From Undibacter mobilis (lineage in GTDB: Bacteria; Pseudomonadota; Alphaproteobacteria; Rhizobiales; Xanthobacteraceae): a stretch of DNA of 64,000 nt. The position numbers and the translations under genes were made by a program. Location: the NCBI RefSeq assembly GCF_003367195.1, contig NZ_QRGO01000002.1:616748-680747 (forward strand), in the 5' to 3' direction. Each line of letters begins with the position of its first letter. Positions within the stretch are counted from its first letter, which is position 1. The notes under the pieces are model-generated. The model was not told the DNA's origin and searched no databases. It saw only the letters and a program-made list of their open reading frames with translations. This document shows positions 44,165 to 53,378 of the stretch, one piece after another.

Positions 44165-44998
44165 CTAGTGGACCGCCGACCACACCTTCTTCTTGGTGAA
44201 GTACAGCAGGCCCGAAAGCACGAGCAGGAAGATCATGACCTGGAAACCGAGACGCTTGCGCGCGACGAGGTGCGGCTCCGCCGCCCACATCATGAAGGCC
44301 GCGACGTCATGGGAATACTGCTCGAGCGTCTGCGGCGCGCCGTCGTCGTAGGTCACCTGACCTTCGGTGAGCGGCTTCGGCATGGCGATGACGTGGCCCG
44401 GGAAGTACTTGTTGTAGTTGCCGCCCGCCGGCATCACGAAATCCTTCGGCGCGTCTTCGTAGCCCACGAGGATGGCATGGATGTAATCCGGGCCCTGCTC
44501 CTGGAACTGGCTGAAGATGTCGATGACCCACCACGGGAAGCCGCGCTCGTAGGTGCGCGCCTTCGCCAGCGTCGAGAAGTCCGGCGGCGCGACGCCGCCA
44601 TTGGCGGCCGCGGCGGCCAGCGCATTGGCGAACGGCGCCGGGAACTTGTCGGCCGGACGGCCGTTGCGCTCGATCGCCTCGCCTTTGTCGTCGAGGTCCT
44701 TGATCTTGTACTCGGCGGCCAGTGCCTCGATCTGCTTCTCGGAGAAGCCCGGACCGCCCGGCTCCGCCAGATTGCGGAACGAGACGAGACTCATCGAGTG
44801 ACAGGAAGCGCAGACTTCCTTGAAGACCTTGAAACCGCGCTGAAGCTGGCCCTCGTCGAACTTGCCGAAGGGACCGGAGAAGGACCACTTCTGCGCCGGC
44901 GGCTTGGGCTGCGCATGCGCATCCTCGGCGGCCTGCGCGGCGGAAGAGCCCAGCGAAACCGCCAGAGCGAGAGCGATGAAAGTACGATGCATCGTCAT
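44165..44998 (-). CDS. petC: Cytochrome c1
   Basis: A 277-residue heme c subunit of the bc1 complex. Signal peptide at 1-24 (FIALALAVSLGSSAAQAAED), heme site CASCH (Cys63, Cys66, His67), axial-Met region PAGGNYNKYFPGHVIAMPKP, and a C-terminal anchor FQVMIFLLVLSGLLYFTKKK. I begin it at the ATG at 44998 with its own signal peptide; the open frame can be read further upstream but only across petB in the wrong frame. It is separate from petB by 14 bases, unlike the fused FbcH of Bradyrhizobium. Confidence 0.95.
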   Translation of the reverse strand: MTMHRTFIALALAVSLGSSAAQAAEDAHAQPKPPAQKWSFSGPFGKFDEGQLQRGFKVFKEVCASCHSMSLVSFRNLAEPGGPGFSEKQIEALAAEYKIKDLDDKGEAIERNGRPADKFPAPFANALAAAAANGGVAPPDFSTLAKARTYERGFPWWVIDIFSQFQEQGPDYIHAILVGYEDAPKDFVMPAGGNYNKYFPGHVIAMPKPLTEGQVTYDDGAPQTLEQYSHDVAAFMMWAAEPHLVARKRLGFQVMIFLLVLSGLLYFTKKKVWSAVH

Positions 44999-45012
44999 GT
45001 CCGTTCTCCCGC

Positions 45013-46236
45013 TCAGGCCTTCGCCAGGACCGATTCGGAGATCGAATTCGGCAGCGGCTTTGTCTTCTCGAAGATGCCGAGCAGCGGCAGCACGATGATG
45101 AAATGCGCGAAGTAGTAGAAGGTCAGAATGCGCGCGATCAGCGTGTAGATGCCTTCCGCCGGCTTGGAGCCGAGCCAGCCGAGGCCGATGCACACCGCCA
45201 CGAACAGCCAGAAGAACTGGCGGTATAGCGGACGGTAGCGTGCCGATTTGACTCGCGACGTGTCGAGCCACGGCAGGAAGGCCAGGATCGCGATCGAGCC
45301 GAACATGGCGAGAACGCCGAGCAGCTTGTCCGGAATGGCGCGCAGGATCGCGTAGAACGGCAGGTAGTACCATTCGGGCACGATGTGCGCCGGCGTCACC
45401 GCCGGATTGGCCGGGATGTAGTTGTCGGCGTGGCCGAGGAAGTTCGGCGTGTAGAACACGAACCACGCATACATCATGCAGAACACCACGATGAAGAAGC
45501 CGTCCTTCACCGTCGCATAGGGCGTGAACGGCACCGTGTCCTTGTCCGACTTCGGCTCGATACCGGTCGGGTTGTTCTGGCCGGCGACGTGCAGCGCCCA
45601 GACGTGCAGGATAACGACGCCCGCGATCACGAACGGCAGCAGATAGTGCAGCGAGTAGAAGCGGTTCAGCGTCGGATTGCCGACGGCGTAGCCGCCCCAC
45701 AGCCAGGTCACGACGGTCTCGCCGACGCCCGGAATGGCGGAGAAGAAGTTGGTGATGACGGTGGCGCCCCAGAAGCTCATCTGGCCCCACGGCAGCGTGT
45801 AACCAAGGAAACCCGTGGCCATCATCAGCAGATAGATGATGACGCCGAGGATCCACAGCACTTCGCGGGGCTCCTTGTAGGAGCCGTAATACATGCCGCG
45901 GAAGATGTGGATGTAGACGGCGATGAAGAACATCGACGCGCCGTTGGAATGCACGTAGCGCAGCAGCCAACCGTAATTGACGTCGCGCATGATCGTCTCG
46001 ACCGAATTGAAGGCGAGATCGACATGCGGGGTGTAGTGCATCGCCAGCACGATGCCGGTGATGATCTGCACGCCGAGCATGAACGACAGGATGCCGCCGA
46101 AGGTCCACCAGTAGTTCAGGTTCTTCGGGGTCGGATAGGCGACGAAAGACGAATGAATGAGACCGCCAATCGGCAGCCGCTTCTCGATCCATTGCAGAAA
46201 GGCGTTCTGCGGCTGGTAGGTCGAGTGTCCGCTCAT
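45013..46236 (-). CDS. petB: Cytochrome b of the bc1 complex
   Basis: A 407-residue membrane core subunit with the b-type hemes and both quinone sites. Helices are evident throughout; [19 protein letters not shown] and the [18 protein letters not shown] segment (the PEWY motif of the Qo site) are present. [20 protein letters not shown] and [20 protein letters not shown] carry the heme histidines. It has its own stop codon and is followed by petC, 14 bases later. Length matches Rhizobiales cytochrome b alone. Confidence 0.97.
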   Translation of the reverse strand: MSGHSTYQPQNAFLQWIEKRLPIGGLIHSSFVAYPTPKNLNYWWTFGGILSFMLGVQIITGIVLAMHYTPHVDLAFNSVETIMRDVNYGWLLRYVHSNGASMFFIAVYIHIFRGMYYGSYKEPREVLWILGVIIYLLMMATGFLGYTLPWGQMSFWGATVITNFFSAIPGVGETVVTWLWGGYAVGNPTLNRFYSLHYLLPFVIAGVVILHVWALHVAGQNNPTGIEPKSDKDTVPFTPYATVKDGFFIVVFCMMYAWFVFYTPNFLGHADNYIPANPAVTPAHIVPEWYYLPFYAILRAIPDKLLGVLAMFGSIAILAFLPWLDTSRVKSARYRPLYRQFFWLFVAVCIGLGWLGSKPAEGIYTLIARILTFYYFAHFIIVLPLLGIFEKTKPLPNSISESVLAKA

Positions 46237-46271
46237 GATCGAACCTTCAGAATAAATGCACGCGTTGCGGA

Positions 46272-46799
46272 TCAGCCGATCCGGATTCGGGTGTCGGAGA
46301 CGAATTGGTAAGGCGGCAGGACGAGGTTCTTCGGCGCCGGACCCTTACGGATGCGGCCCGCGGTGTCGTAGACCGAACCGTGGCAGGGGCAGAAGAAGCC
46401 GCCGTATTCGCCCTGGTGCGCGAGCGGAATGCAACCCAGATGGGTGCAGATGCCAATCACCACCAGCCACGGCTCATGACCGGCCTTGGTGCGCTGGGCA
46501 TCGGTTTCCGGATCGGGAAGCGTGGCGACGTCGACGTTCTTGGCTTCGTCGACTTCCTTCTTCGTCCGATGCGAGATGAAGATGGGCTTGGAGCGCCAGA
46601 AGACCTTGATGACCTGGCCTTCGGCAACCGGCGCCAGATCGACTTCGATCGGCGCACCGGCCGCGATCGTCGAGGCGTCCGGATTCATCTGGGCGATGAG
46701 CGGCACCAGCACGGCGGCCCCGCCGACGGCGGCGACAGCTCCGGTGGCTACATATAGAAAATCGCGGCGCGTGTGCTCCGCAGAAGACACGGTCGTCAC
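46272..46799 (-). CDS. petA: Rieske iron-sulfur subunit of the bc1 complex
   Basis: A 175-residue subunit with a Tat-type N-terminus ([20 protein letters not shown]) and a [2Fe-2S] domain. Cluster ligands lie in CTHLGC and CPCHGS (Cys118, His120, Cys137, His140; Cys123 and Cys139 form the disulfide). I prefer GTG at 46799, with GAGGG seven bases upstream and the usual family start; GTG at 46832 would add 11 residues. First gene of petABC; the divergent trmL promoter region lies upstream. Confidence 0.96.
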   Translation of the reverse strand: MTTVSSAEHTRRDFLYVATGAVAAVGGAAVLVPLIAQMNPDASTIAAGAPIEVDLAPVAEGQVIKVFWRSKPIFISHRTKKEVDEAKNVDVATLPDPETDAQRTKAGHEPWLVVIGICTHLGCIPLAHQGEYGGFFCPCHGSVYDTAGRIRKGPAPKNLVLPPYQFVSDTRIRIG

Positions 46800-47047
46800 G
46801 TCTGAACCCTCTCCCCCGGCTTGGTTTTCCACCCCAGGCTGGCGCCTTTGAGGAAACCTCTTCCTGCAAAGGCTGCGGGGCAGACCGGCATCGCGCGGCC
46901 CTGTTCAAGGCAGAACGGCGATTTCGAAGCGTTCTATTGACACCCTTGCGGTGCGAGCGCAAGTGCGCACAGAGGCTACCCCGGCCACCCTGCACAAATC
47001 CTTCGTTCAGAACCGCTTAGCCGGGCCCCCGGCTTCAAGGCATACCG

Positions 47048-47503
47048 ATGCGGATCGCGCTTTACGAACCGGATATTCCCCAGAATACCGGCACCATCCT
47101 GCGAACCTGCGCCTGCCTGGGAATCGAGGCCCACATTATCGAACCGGCCGGATTTCCAGTGACAGACCGCGCGTTCCGGCGCGCCGGGCTCGACTACCTC
47201 GACCGGATTACGATTGTCCGCCACGCCTCATTTGCCGATTTTCAGGACTGGCGGCGGCGCGAAGGATTCGCCCTGGTGCTGATGACCACCGCGGCCGACA
47301 CTTCCTATCTCGACCACCGCTATGGCGAGGACCAGATCCTCATGGTCGGTCGCGAATCTGCCGGCGTACCCGAAGCCGTCCACAACGCAGCCGACGTCCG
47401 GCTCCGCATCCCGATTCGCGAGGGCTTCCGGTCGCTCAATATTGCGGTCGCCACCGCCATGGTTGCCGGAGAGGCCCTGCGGCAGCTAAATCCCTCGCCA
47501 TGA
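47048..47503 (+). CDS. trmL: tRNA (cytidine(34)-2'-O)-methyltransferase
   Basis: A 151-residue SPOUT methyltransferase acting on the wobble base of some tRNAs-Leu. [20 protein letters not shown] and the knot region [19 protein letters not shown] then [20 protein letters not shown] are diagnostic. The stop TGA overlaps the hemF ATG, so translation is coupled. Upstream is a TTGACA at 46937 with a CTTGCG/CGCAAG inverted repeat beside it, possibly the promoter. Confidence 0.95.
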   Translation: MRIALYEPDIPQNTGTILRTCACLGIEAHIIEPAGFPVTDRAFRRAGLDYLDRITIVRHASFADFQDWRRREGFALVLMTTAADTSYLDHRYGEDQILMVGRESAGVPEAVHNAADVRLRIPIREGFRSLNIAVATAMVAGEALRQLNPSP

Positions 47504-48387
47504 CCGCCACACTCGAAGACCAAAAGAATCGCGCCCGCACCTGGTTCGAGGCTCTGCGCGACGAGATCTGCGCCAGCTTCGAGGCGCTCGAAGACGCCCT
47601 GCCCGCCGCGTCCGCGCCGAGCACGCCGACGGCTGGCCGCTTCGTGCGCACCCCCTGGCAGCGCACCGACCACACCGGTCAGCCGGGCGGTGGCGGCGTG
47701 ATGTCGATGATGCGCGGCCGGGTATTCGAGAAGGTGGGCGTGCACTGCTCGACCGTCCACGGCGAATTCGCGCCGGAATTCCGCACCCAGATTCCCGGCG
47801 CCACTGACAATCCGAATTTCTGGGCGTCGGGCATCTCGCTGATCGCGCATCCGCAGAACCCGAATGTACCGGCGGTACACATGAACACGCGCTTCGTCGT
47901 CACATCGAAGGCGTGGTTCGGCGGCGGCGCCGACCTGACGCCGGTGCTCGACCGGCGGCGCAGGCAGGACGATTCCGACACCGTCGCTTTCCACGCCGCG
48001 ATGCGCGCGCCCTGCGACGCGCACAAGGGTGTCGCCGACTATGCGAAATTCAAGACATGGTGCGACGAGTATTTCCACCTCAAGCACCGCAACGAGCCGC
48101 GCGGCATTGGCGGTATCTTCTACGACTATCTGGAGAGCGACTGGGACGCGACCTTCGCGTTCACGCAAGCCGTCGGCCGCGCCTTCCGCGACATCTATCC
48201 GAAGATCGTCGAACGGAATTTCGGGACGCCATGGACCGAGGCCGACCGCGACGAGCAACTCGTGCGCCGCGGCCGCTACGTCGAATTCAACCTGCTTTAT
48301 GACCGGGGTACCATCTTTGGCCTCAAGACCGGCGGCAATGTCGACTCGATCCTGTCGTCGATGCCGCCCGTCGTGAAATGGCCGTGA
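47500..48387 (+). CDS. hemF: Oxygen-dependent coproporphyrinogen III oxidase
   Basis: A 295-residue aerobic heme pathway enzyme that oxidatively decarboxylates coproporphyrinogen [39 protein letters not shown], and [20 protein letters not shown] are family signatures, ending in [23 protein letters not shown] overlap with trmL shows coupling. It supplies heme for the nearby bc1 and bd complexes in a functional sense. Confidence 0.97.
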   Translation: MTATLEDQKNRARTWFEALRDEICASFEALEDALPAASAPSTPTAGRFVRTPWQRTDHTGQPGGGGVMSMMRGRVFEKVGVHCSTVHGEFAPEFRTQIPGATDNPNFWASGISLIAHPQNPNVPAVHMNTRFVVTSKAWFGGGADLTPVLDRRRRQDDSDTVAFHAAMRAPCDAHKGVADYAKFKTWCDEYFHLKHRNEPRGIGGIFYDYLESDWDATFAFTQAVGRAFRDIYPKIVERNFGTPWTEADRDEQLVRRGRYVEFNLLYDRGTIFGLKTGGNVDSILSSMPPVVKWP

Positions 48388-48452
48388 TTTAGCTGTCACG
48401 CTTCCCCGCTAGACTTGAGCGAATATCAATCAGACATCGAATTGGGGAACCT

Positions 48453-48653
48453 ATGACCTTTCTGGCAGGCAGCATTGTCGTTCTGAAATCGGGTGGCCCG
48501 GCCATGACCGTCGTCGCGGCCACTGAAGAAGGCGTCGAGTGCATGTGGATGAGCGATGTCGGTGAATTGTCGCGCGACGTCATTCCGACCATCGCGCTTG
48601 AGCAAGTCGAAGTCGGCGACGACGAGGACGAAGAAGACGACGACGAGGACTAA
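48453..48653 (+). CDS. YodC family DUF2158 protein
   Basis: A 66-residue protein starting MTFLAGSIVVLKSGGPAMTVV, the DUF2158/YodC core (about 1-40), and ending in an acidic tail, GDDEDEEDDDED. Function is unknown; family members are usually small and basic/acidic single-domain proteins. It stands alone 65 bases after hemF. Confidence 0.85.
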   Translation: MTFLAGSIVVLKSGGPAMTVVAATEEGVECMWMSDVGELSRDVIPTIALEQVEVGDDEDEEDDDED

Positions 48654-48661
48654 GGCGTCTT

Positions 48662-49432
48662 CTACCTGAATGCCGAAGCAATCATTGTTGCGCCGCCGAC
48701 CAGCACGACCGCATCAAGGATCGCGGTGTGGACGTGGATCGGCATGCGTTGGACAATGAAGCGTGACAAATGTGCGCCGGGCATCGACACCAGCCCGGTC
48801 AGCAGCGCCAGCGCAATGATCTGCGGTGTGAGCACGCCCGACAGACCGAACACCGAGACCTTCACAATTCCGACGCCAATGGAAACCATGGCGTCGGTCG
48901 CGATCACGGCCGCGCCTTCGAGCCCGACCGCCATCAAAAGCGACAGCATGATCACGCCCGATCCCGCCGTGCCACCGACCAGCACGCCGTAGCCGGCCGA
49001 GCCGAATGCCAGGCCGCGGTCGTCGATGCGCCAGTTGCGCCGCCGGGCAAAGCGCCGCAGCGGCACGCTCGCCATCAGCATGGTCCCGATCACGATGGCC
49101 GCGCCGGCCCCTGACAGCCGTGAATAGCCCCAGGCGCCCAGCACGCAGCCGGGCAGCGCCATCACCGTGGCGATGACGGCGCGGCGCCGGTCGAGATTTT
49201 TCAGATAGGCCGACACGCGGCCGGAATTATTGAACAGTGCTGCAATGGCAATGATCGGCACCACCGGCGCCGCGCCGACCATCGGCACCAGAACCAGCGG
49301 CATCAGCGCGCCGCTGCCATAACCGGACACGCCGCCGATGATGCCCGCCAACAGCGCGACCGCGGCCACGAGCACAAGCTGCGCCAGCGAAATATCGGCG
49401 AAGCCGCCGAGAAGTCCCGAGAGCATGTCCAT
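48662..49432 (-). CDS. TauE/SafE family sulfite/sulfonate exporter
   Basis: A 256-residue membrane protein with about eight helices of the DUF81/TauE fold. VAALLAGIIGGVSGYGSGALMP near the start is the conserved repeat one, and GVLVGGTAGSGVIMLSLLMA repeat two; both contain the G-x-G-G-G-like turns of the family. Substrates proposed for relatives include sulfite and sulfoacetate. It is convergent with the DUF2158 gene, nine bases between stops. Confidence 0.88.
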   Translation of the reverse strand: MDMLSGLLGGFADISLAQLVLVAAVALLAGIIGGVSGYGSGALMPLVLVPMVGAAPVVPIIAIAALFNNSGRVSAYLKNLDRRRAVIATVMALPGCVLGAWGYSRLSGAGAAIVIGTMLMASVPLRRFARRRNWRIDDRGLAFGSAGYGVLVGGTAGSGVIMLSLLMAVGLEGAAVIATDAMVSIGVGIVKVSVFGLSGVLTPQIIALALLTGLVSMPGAHLSRFIVQRMPIHVHTAILDAVVLVGGATMIASAFR

Positions 49433-49492
49433 GACGCCGCGCGTGCCCGCTCAACGCCTTCAGGTCAAGACCGCGCGCCGCATATCAAATCG

Positions 49493-49987
49493 TCATTTCG
49501 CGGCGGCAAGATCGGCCGGCGAAATCAGCACGCCGAAACGCTCGCACCAGATGACGACGCTGGGATATTTCGACAGATCGACACCCTCGGGAATGGAATA
49601 GCGCTGGCTGCCCTTGAAGGCGCGCAGGCGCCCGAGATCGACGAACATCGAATCCTTGACGTCGGCTTCGCCGCGCACGGTCGCTTTCGGCACCAGATAG
49701 ACGTGATAAGCCGGTCCGGGCCCGACTTCGAAGTCGGGCTCCAGAAACACGGCGCGCCGATAGACGCTGACCTTGCCCTTGCCGTAGTGGATCGGGTCCG
49801 ACGGGTTGGCGTGAATGAAGGTGCCCGTCGCGTAGAGCGCGGCACGGTCAGCCTCCGTGATTTGCTCCACGGCCGGCGGCGGCGGAAACACGAAGGGAAA
49901 AAGAAAGAAGCCGAGCGCGACGCCGAAGCCGGTGCCGAGAATGCCGCCGAGCAGAAATATCGCAAGGCCCCGCCAAAATCCGCGCAT
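49493..49987 (-). CDS. DM13 domain membrane protein
   Basis: A 164-residue protein with an N-terminal membrane anchor (about 5-35, FWRGLAIFLLGGILGTGFG) and a DM13 domain at 65-158. The core FLEPDFEVGPGPAYHVYLVP and PEGVDLSKYPSVVIWCERFG includes the conserved Cys149 that is often proposed to have a redox role in this family. It is probably exported and faces the periplasm. Function in bacteria is unknown. Confidence 0.88.
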   Translation of the reverse strand: MRGFWRGLAIFLLGGILGTGFGVALGFFLFPFVFPPPPAVEQITEADRAALYATGTFIHANPSDPIHYGKGKVSVYRRAVFLEPDFEVGPGPAYHVYLVPKATVRGEADVKDSMFVDLGRLRAFKGSQRYSIPEGVDLSKYPSVVIWCERFGVLISPADLAAAK

Positions 49988-50062
49988 GTGTCACCCCTGT
50001 GTCGAGCGACCATAAGGAATGCACCCATCAACTGGCCAGACACATGCTCGTTATTCCGCAGA

Positions 50063-50311
50063 TCAATCGGCGGTCGGCAACCGCCGCATGGTGAACTCGA
50101 TCGTGTCGCCGGGCAGCACGCGCCAACTTTCGATCTCGGTCATATAAGCGGCCTTGGGATAGCGCTCGAACCATTCGCGCGCCTTGGCGCGTGCGGCCTC
50201 GCGCGGCAGCGCGAATGTTTCGCGGCGGAAGGAGTCGCTCAAACTTCCGCGCGCCTTGAGGCGTCGGGCCATCCTTTTCGCCAGATCGGCGGGGCGGCGG
50301 ATGTCGCTCAT
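50063..50311 (-). CDS. Conserved small hypothetical protein
   Basis: An 82-residue charged cytoplasmic protein, rich in Arg, with no signal peptide or membrane helix. Residues 25-60 (SFRRETFALPREAARAKARE) look helical, and the end, DTIEFTMRRLPTAD, is beta-like. I do not recognise the family. Its neighbour is cca, 45 bases upstream on the other side, all on the minus strand. Confidence 0.65.
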   Translation of the reverse strand: MSDIRRPADLAKRMARRLKARGSLSDSFRRETFALPREAARAKAREWFERYPKAAYMTEIESWRVLPGDTIEFTMRRLPTAD

Positions 50312-50355
50312 GTATGTAGTTTAATACTGACGTATGAGACTGGCCAGATGGCGTC

Positions 50356-51600
50356 TCAAGCCGGTTTGGCGGCCTTATCGGCGATAACCTCAAGCCCCGC
50401 CGCATCGGCCGGAAATCCGGCCGCGATCCACGCTTCTTCTGCTGCGCGTAACGCCATGCCGAGCCCCGGTCCCTTGGCAATGCCGCGCTTCATAAAATCA
50501 TCGGCCTTGAGCGGGAACACCGGCGGCGTCCAGCGCTGCGGCAATGTCACCAACGCGCGCCATAACGGGTCACGATCGGAATCCGGCGAGCGCGCCCAGG
50601 CCATGAGCGCGCTGTCGGTAAAGGCCGCCTCCTTGAGACGGTAAAGCAACGCGCGCGCCGGGGTCTCATCGGCCTGCGGCGAAAACTGTCGCCAGTTTTC
50701 CGCCATCGCTTTGAGCCGTGCGTGCTCGGCATTGGCGAGGCGGAGCTTCTGCGACAGACGCTCGGCATCTTCGGTGATGACGACGCCGAGCGCGCCGAGC
50801 CGGCGCGCCGCATCGGGCGCCAGGCCGATCGCTGCCTCGACTTTCACCATGTTCTCGAAGGCCGCGAGATAAGGCACGCCGCCCAGCACGCGCAGCAAAA
50901 GGCCGGCATGCGCCATCGCCGCAAGCGTGGGTGCGGCGCGGGGCGCAACGACGAGCTTCAGCATCTCCATGCGCACGCGCTCGCGCGACAACTGATCGAG
51001 GCCTTCGCGCTCATCAATGCAGGCAGCAAGGCCATCGGCGTCGGGATGGCCCAGACCATAGGCGGCGTGGAAGCGGAAGAAGCGCAGGATGCGCAAATAA
51101 TCTTCCTCGATGCGCCGTCGCGCATCGCCAATGAAGCAAACGCGGCGCGCCTCGAGATCGGCAAGCCCTGTGGTGTAGTCGTGAACCGTGCCATCGCGCG
51201 TTGCCGACAACGCGTTCATGGTGAAATCGCGGCGCAGCGCATCCTCGCGCCAATCGCGGCCGAACTCGACCTTGGCGTGGCGACCGAAGGTCTCGACATC
51301 GGTGCGCAAGGTCGTCACCTCGAACGGGTGCTTGTCGATGACGACCGTGACTGTGCCGTGATCGATGCCGGTCGGCACCGGCTTGAAGCCAGCGGCTTTG
51401 GCGCGGCGCACAACTTCGTCCGGCACCGCGGTGGTGGCGACGTCGACGTCATGAACCGGCACGCCGATCAACGCATTACGCACCGCGCCGCCGACCACAC
51501 GCGCCTCCTCACCGTCGCGATCGAGCACGTCGAGCAACCGCGCCAGCTGCGCGGCGAACGGCCAGACGGCAAAATCGACGTTCCGCGGCGTCGCGCTCAT
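50356..51600 (-). CDS. cca: CCA tRNA nucleotidyltransferase / poly(A) polymerase-like
   Basis: A 414-residue class II nucleotidyltransferase that adds or repairs CCA at tRNA 3' ends. RVVGGAVRNALIGVPVHDVDVAT holds the G-G-x-V-R and the D-x-D catalytic motif; WREDALRRDFTMNALSA and RRIEEDYLRILRFFRFHA follow. The start ATG at 51600 overlaps the upstream DUF6111 gene by four bases, so translation is coupled. The C-terminal helical domain is complete. Confidence 0.95.
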   Translation of the reverse strand: MSATPRNVDFAVWPFAAQLARLLDVLDRDGEEARVVGGAVRNALIGVPVHDVDVATTAVPDEVVRRAKAAGFKPVPTGIDHGTVTVVIDKHPFEVTTLRTDVETFGRHAKVEFGRDWREDALRRDFTMNALSATRDGTVHDYTTGLADLEARRVCFIGDARRRIEEDYLRILRFFRFHAAYGLGHPDADGLAACIDEREGLDQLSRERVRMEMLKLVVAPRAAPTLAAMAHAGLLLRVLGGVPYLAAFENMVKVEAAIGLAPDAARRLGALGVVITEDAERLSQKLRLANAEHARLKAMAENWRQFSPQADETPARALLYRLKEAAFTDSALMAWARSPDSDRDPLWRALVTLPQRWTPPVFPLKADDFMKRGIAKGPGLGMALRAAEEAWIAAGFPADAAGLEVIADKAAKPA

Positions 51601-51863
51601 CGCATCTGCCCCGGTACGAAACGGCCCTGCTCGTCGATATGCGCCGGCACGTAGCGCGATCCCGGATCGGCGCCGCCATACTGCGCGAAATAGATGAAGC
51701 TGGCGACGACCAGCAGCAGCGCGGCGATCGCCAGCCACGCGATGCGCTGCACCGGCCAGGACTCCGGATCGAACACGCCGGCCTTGGTCGACCACAGAAA
51801 CACCGCGTAGAGCGCGAACGGCGTCAGGAACAGCGCAACTTCGGTCGCGATCGTACGGATCAT
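51597..51863 (-). CDS. DUF6111 membrane protein
   Basis: An 88-residue membrane protein with two helices (about 3-24 and 40-63) and a polar tail, HIDEQGRFVPGQMR. It matches my memory of the DUF6111 family of Rhizobiales; function unknown. Its start overlaps the NUDIX gene and its stop overlaps cca by four bases each, so it is part of a tightly coupled run of four genes. Confidence 0.75.
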   Translation of the reverse strand: MIRTIATEVALFLTPFALYAVFLWSTKAGVFDPESWPVQRIAWLAIAALLLVVASFIYFAQYGGADPGSRYVPAHIDEQGRFVPGQMR

Positions 51864-52522
51864 CGATAGATCCTCTCGCGCATGTTGCGCATGATACCGG
51901 CGGTGACACCCCAGATGTAACGCTCGCCAAAGGTGAGCGCATAATAATGTCGCTCCACGCCCTGCCACTGGCGCGAATGCCGCTGCATATTGCCGTCCGC
52001 CATCAGGAAAGAGAGCGGCACCTCGAAGGCAACATCGACCTCCGCGGTATTGAGCGTGAGTGTAAAGCCAGGCTCGACGCGCGCGATCACCGGCACGATG
52101 CGGTAGCCGAGCGTCGTCATGTAGAGATCGAGATAGCCGAGCGGCTCGATGAGCTCGCGTTTGAGGCCAACTTCCTCTTCGGCTTCGCGCAGCGCCGTCG
52201 CCGCCGGATCGGCATCCGTCTTGTCAATCTTGCCGCCGGGAAACGAAATCTGCCCCGGATGATCGGGCAGATGCTGGGCGCGTTGCGTCAGCAACACCGT
52301 CGGTTCCGGATGATCGACGACGGCGATCAGCACCGCGGCAGGACGGATGGGCCTCACCTGCGCAATCTTCTGCATGACCGGTTCGGCATCGTGATCGCCC
52401 CGCGCCGGGATAAAATCGGGATCGGTAATGCCGTGCGGGGCGTCGAGCGTCAGCCGCTCGCGCACGCGTGCGAAGAATTCCGCCGCCGACAGCGACGCAC
52501 CGCGCGATTGCGGGTCAAGCAT
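51860..52522 (-). CDS. NUDIX CoA pyrophosphatase
   Basis: A 220-residue NUDIX hydrolase of the NudL/CoA pyrophosphatase type, cleaving coenzyme A or related nucleotides. The NUDIX box is GGKIDKTDADPAATALREAE with EEVGL following. The N-terminal LLTQRAQHLPDHPGQISFPG is the CoA-type UPF0035 signature. It overlaps the DUF1285 gene by one base and DUF6111 by four. Confidence 0.92.
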   Translation of the reverse strand: MLDPQSRGASLSAAEFFARVRERLTLDAPHGITDPDFIPARGDHDAEPVMQKIAQVRPIRPAAVLIAVVDHPEPTVLLTQRAQHLPDHPGQISFPGGKIDKTDADPAATALREAEEEVGLKRELIEPLGYLDLYMTTLGYRIVPVIARVEPGFTLTLNTAEVDVAFEVPLSFLMADGNMQRHSRQWQGVERHYYALTFGERYIWGVTAGIMRNMRERIYR

Positions 52523-53160
52523 CAGGAAAACTCCCGCAGGGCGCTGGCTTCAGCCATCGCATAGAATTCGCCGCGCGAGGCAACGCCGAACATGGCCGTC
52601 CCGCCGATGTCTCGTTCCTCGCCAAGGTCGACCAGATCGTAGAACAGCGCCCGTGTCACTTTGGCCCACAGGTCGCGACGGACATGAAGATAGGGGGCCA
52701 GCCCGCCATTCTCGGCATCCTCCTCGAAACGCAGCGCGTGGCCGGGACCGGCCGCGATCCATTCATCGACATTTGTCCGAAAATTCAATGTGTGGCCTTC
52801 GGCCCCGTCCGCGAGCCTGAGTTCCACCGCCGTGAACGGCGCGTCGTCGACCACGATGCCGACCTTTTCGACCGGCGTGACCAGAAAATAATTGTCGCCC
52901 TCGCGCTTGAGCACGGAGGAGAACAGCTTGACCAGCCCGATGCGGCCAATGGGTGTCTTTTCATAGAACCAGGTGCCATCCGAGGCGATTCGCATGTCGA
53001 GATCGCCACAAAACGGCGGATTCCACAGATGCACGGGCGGCAGGCCCTTACCGCCCTTCGCACTGCCCTCTTTGGGCAGCATGGCGGCGATGCCGTCCAG
53101 CCCGCCCTTTTTGCGGTCCGAACCGGCCTCCGCCCGCTTGTCTTGCCCTGTCTTCGCCAT
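52522..53160 (-). CDS. DUF1285 protein
   Basis: A 212-residue cytoplasmic protein of the DUF1285 family. PPVHLWNPPFCGDLDMRIA and DGTWFYEKTPIGRIGLVKLF are recognised family segments, with FRTNVDEWIAAGPGHALRF near the C-terminus. Function is not known, though it is often next to NUDIX and cca genes as here. The ATG at 53160 gives MAKTGQDKR; a longer frame runs into the divergent promoter region. Confidence 0.88.
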   Translation of the reverse strand: MAKTGQDKRAEAGSDRKKGGLDGIAAMLPKEGSAKGGKGLPPVHLWNPPFCGDLDMRIASDGTWFYEKTPIGRIGLVKLFSSVLKREGDNYFLVTPVEKVGIVVDDAPFTAVELRLADGAEGHTLNFRTNVDEWIAAGPGHALRFEEDAENGGLAPYLHVRRDLWAKVTRALFYDLVDLGEERDIGGTAMFGVASRGEFYAMAEASALREFS

Positions 53161-53239
53161 TGTTACCTTCGTACTCTGTCCTATGGCGCACGCCGGCTGT
53201 TCGCAACTTTGTGACAATCCCCGACGCCACAAGAAGATA

Positions 53240-53252
53240 GCGTAGGCTACGC
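53240..53252. promoter_or_regulatory. Palindrome in the DUF1285/MoxR divergent promoter region
   Basis: GCGTAG-G-CTACGC, a perfect 6-bp palindrome with a one-base centre, lies 80 bases upstream of the DUF1285 start and 127 bases before moxR. Suits binding by a protein dimer; not known to me as a defined operator. Confidence 0.3.
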
Positions 53253-53378
53253 GAAATAATGAGGCAGATTCGGCAAGACGCCATAACTGCTTGGTGCGTT
53301 TGTTGCATAGCCTCTAGGCAAGCCGAACCGCCCGGTCCGCAAGCCGCGCGGCGCAGGATTTGAAAAAGGGATCGAAGC

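Noticed and set aside
44165-46192. 675-codon frame that includes cytochrome c1
   Set aside because: Only the part from 44998 on is c1; the rest runs through petB in the wrong frame. It is not a b-c1 fusion.
46937-46966. TTGACA with CTTGCG/CGCAAG as a defined trmL promoter
   Set aside because: No convincing -10 hexamer at the right distance; only mentioned under trmL.
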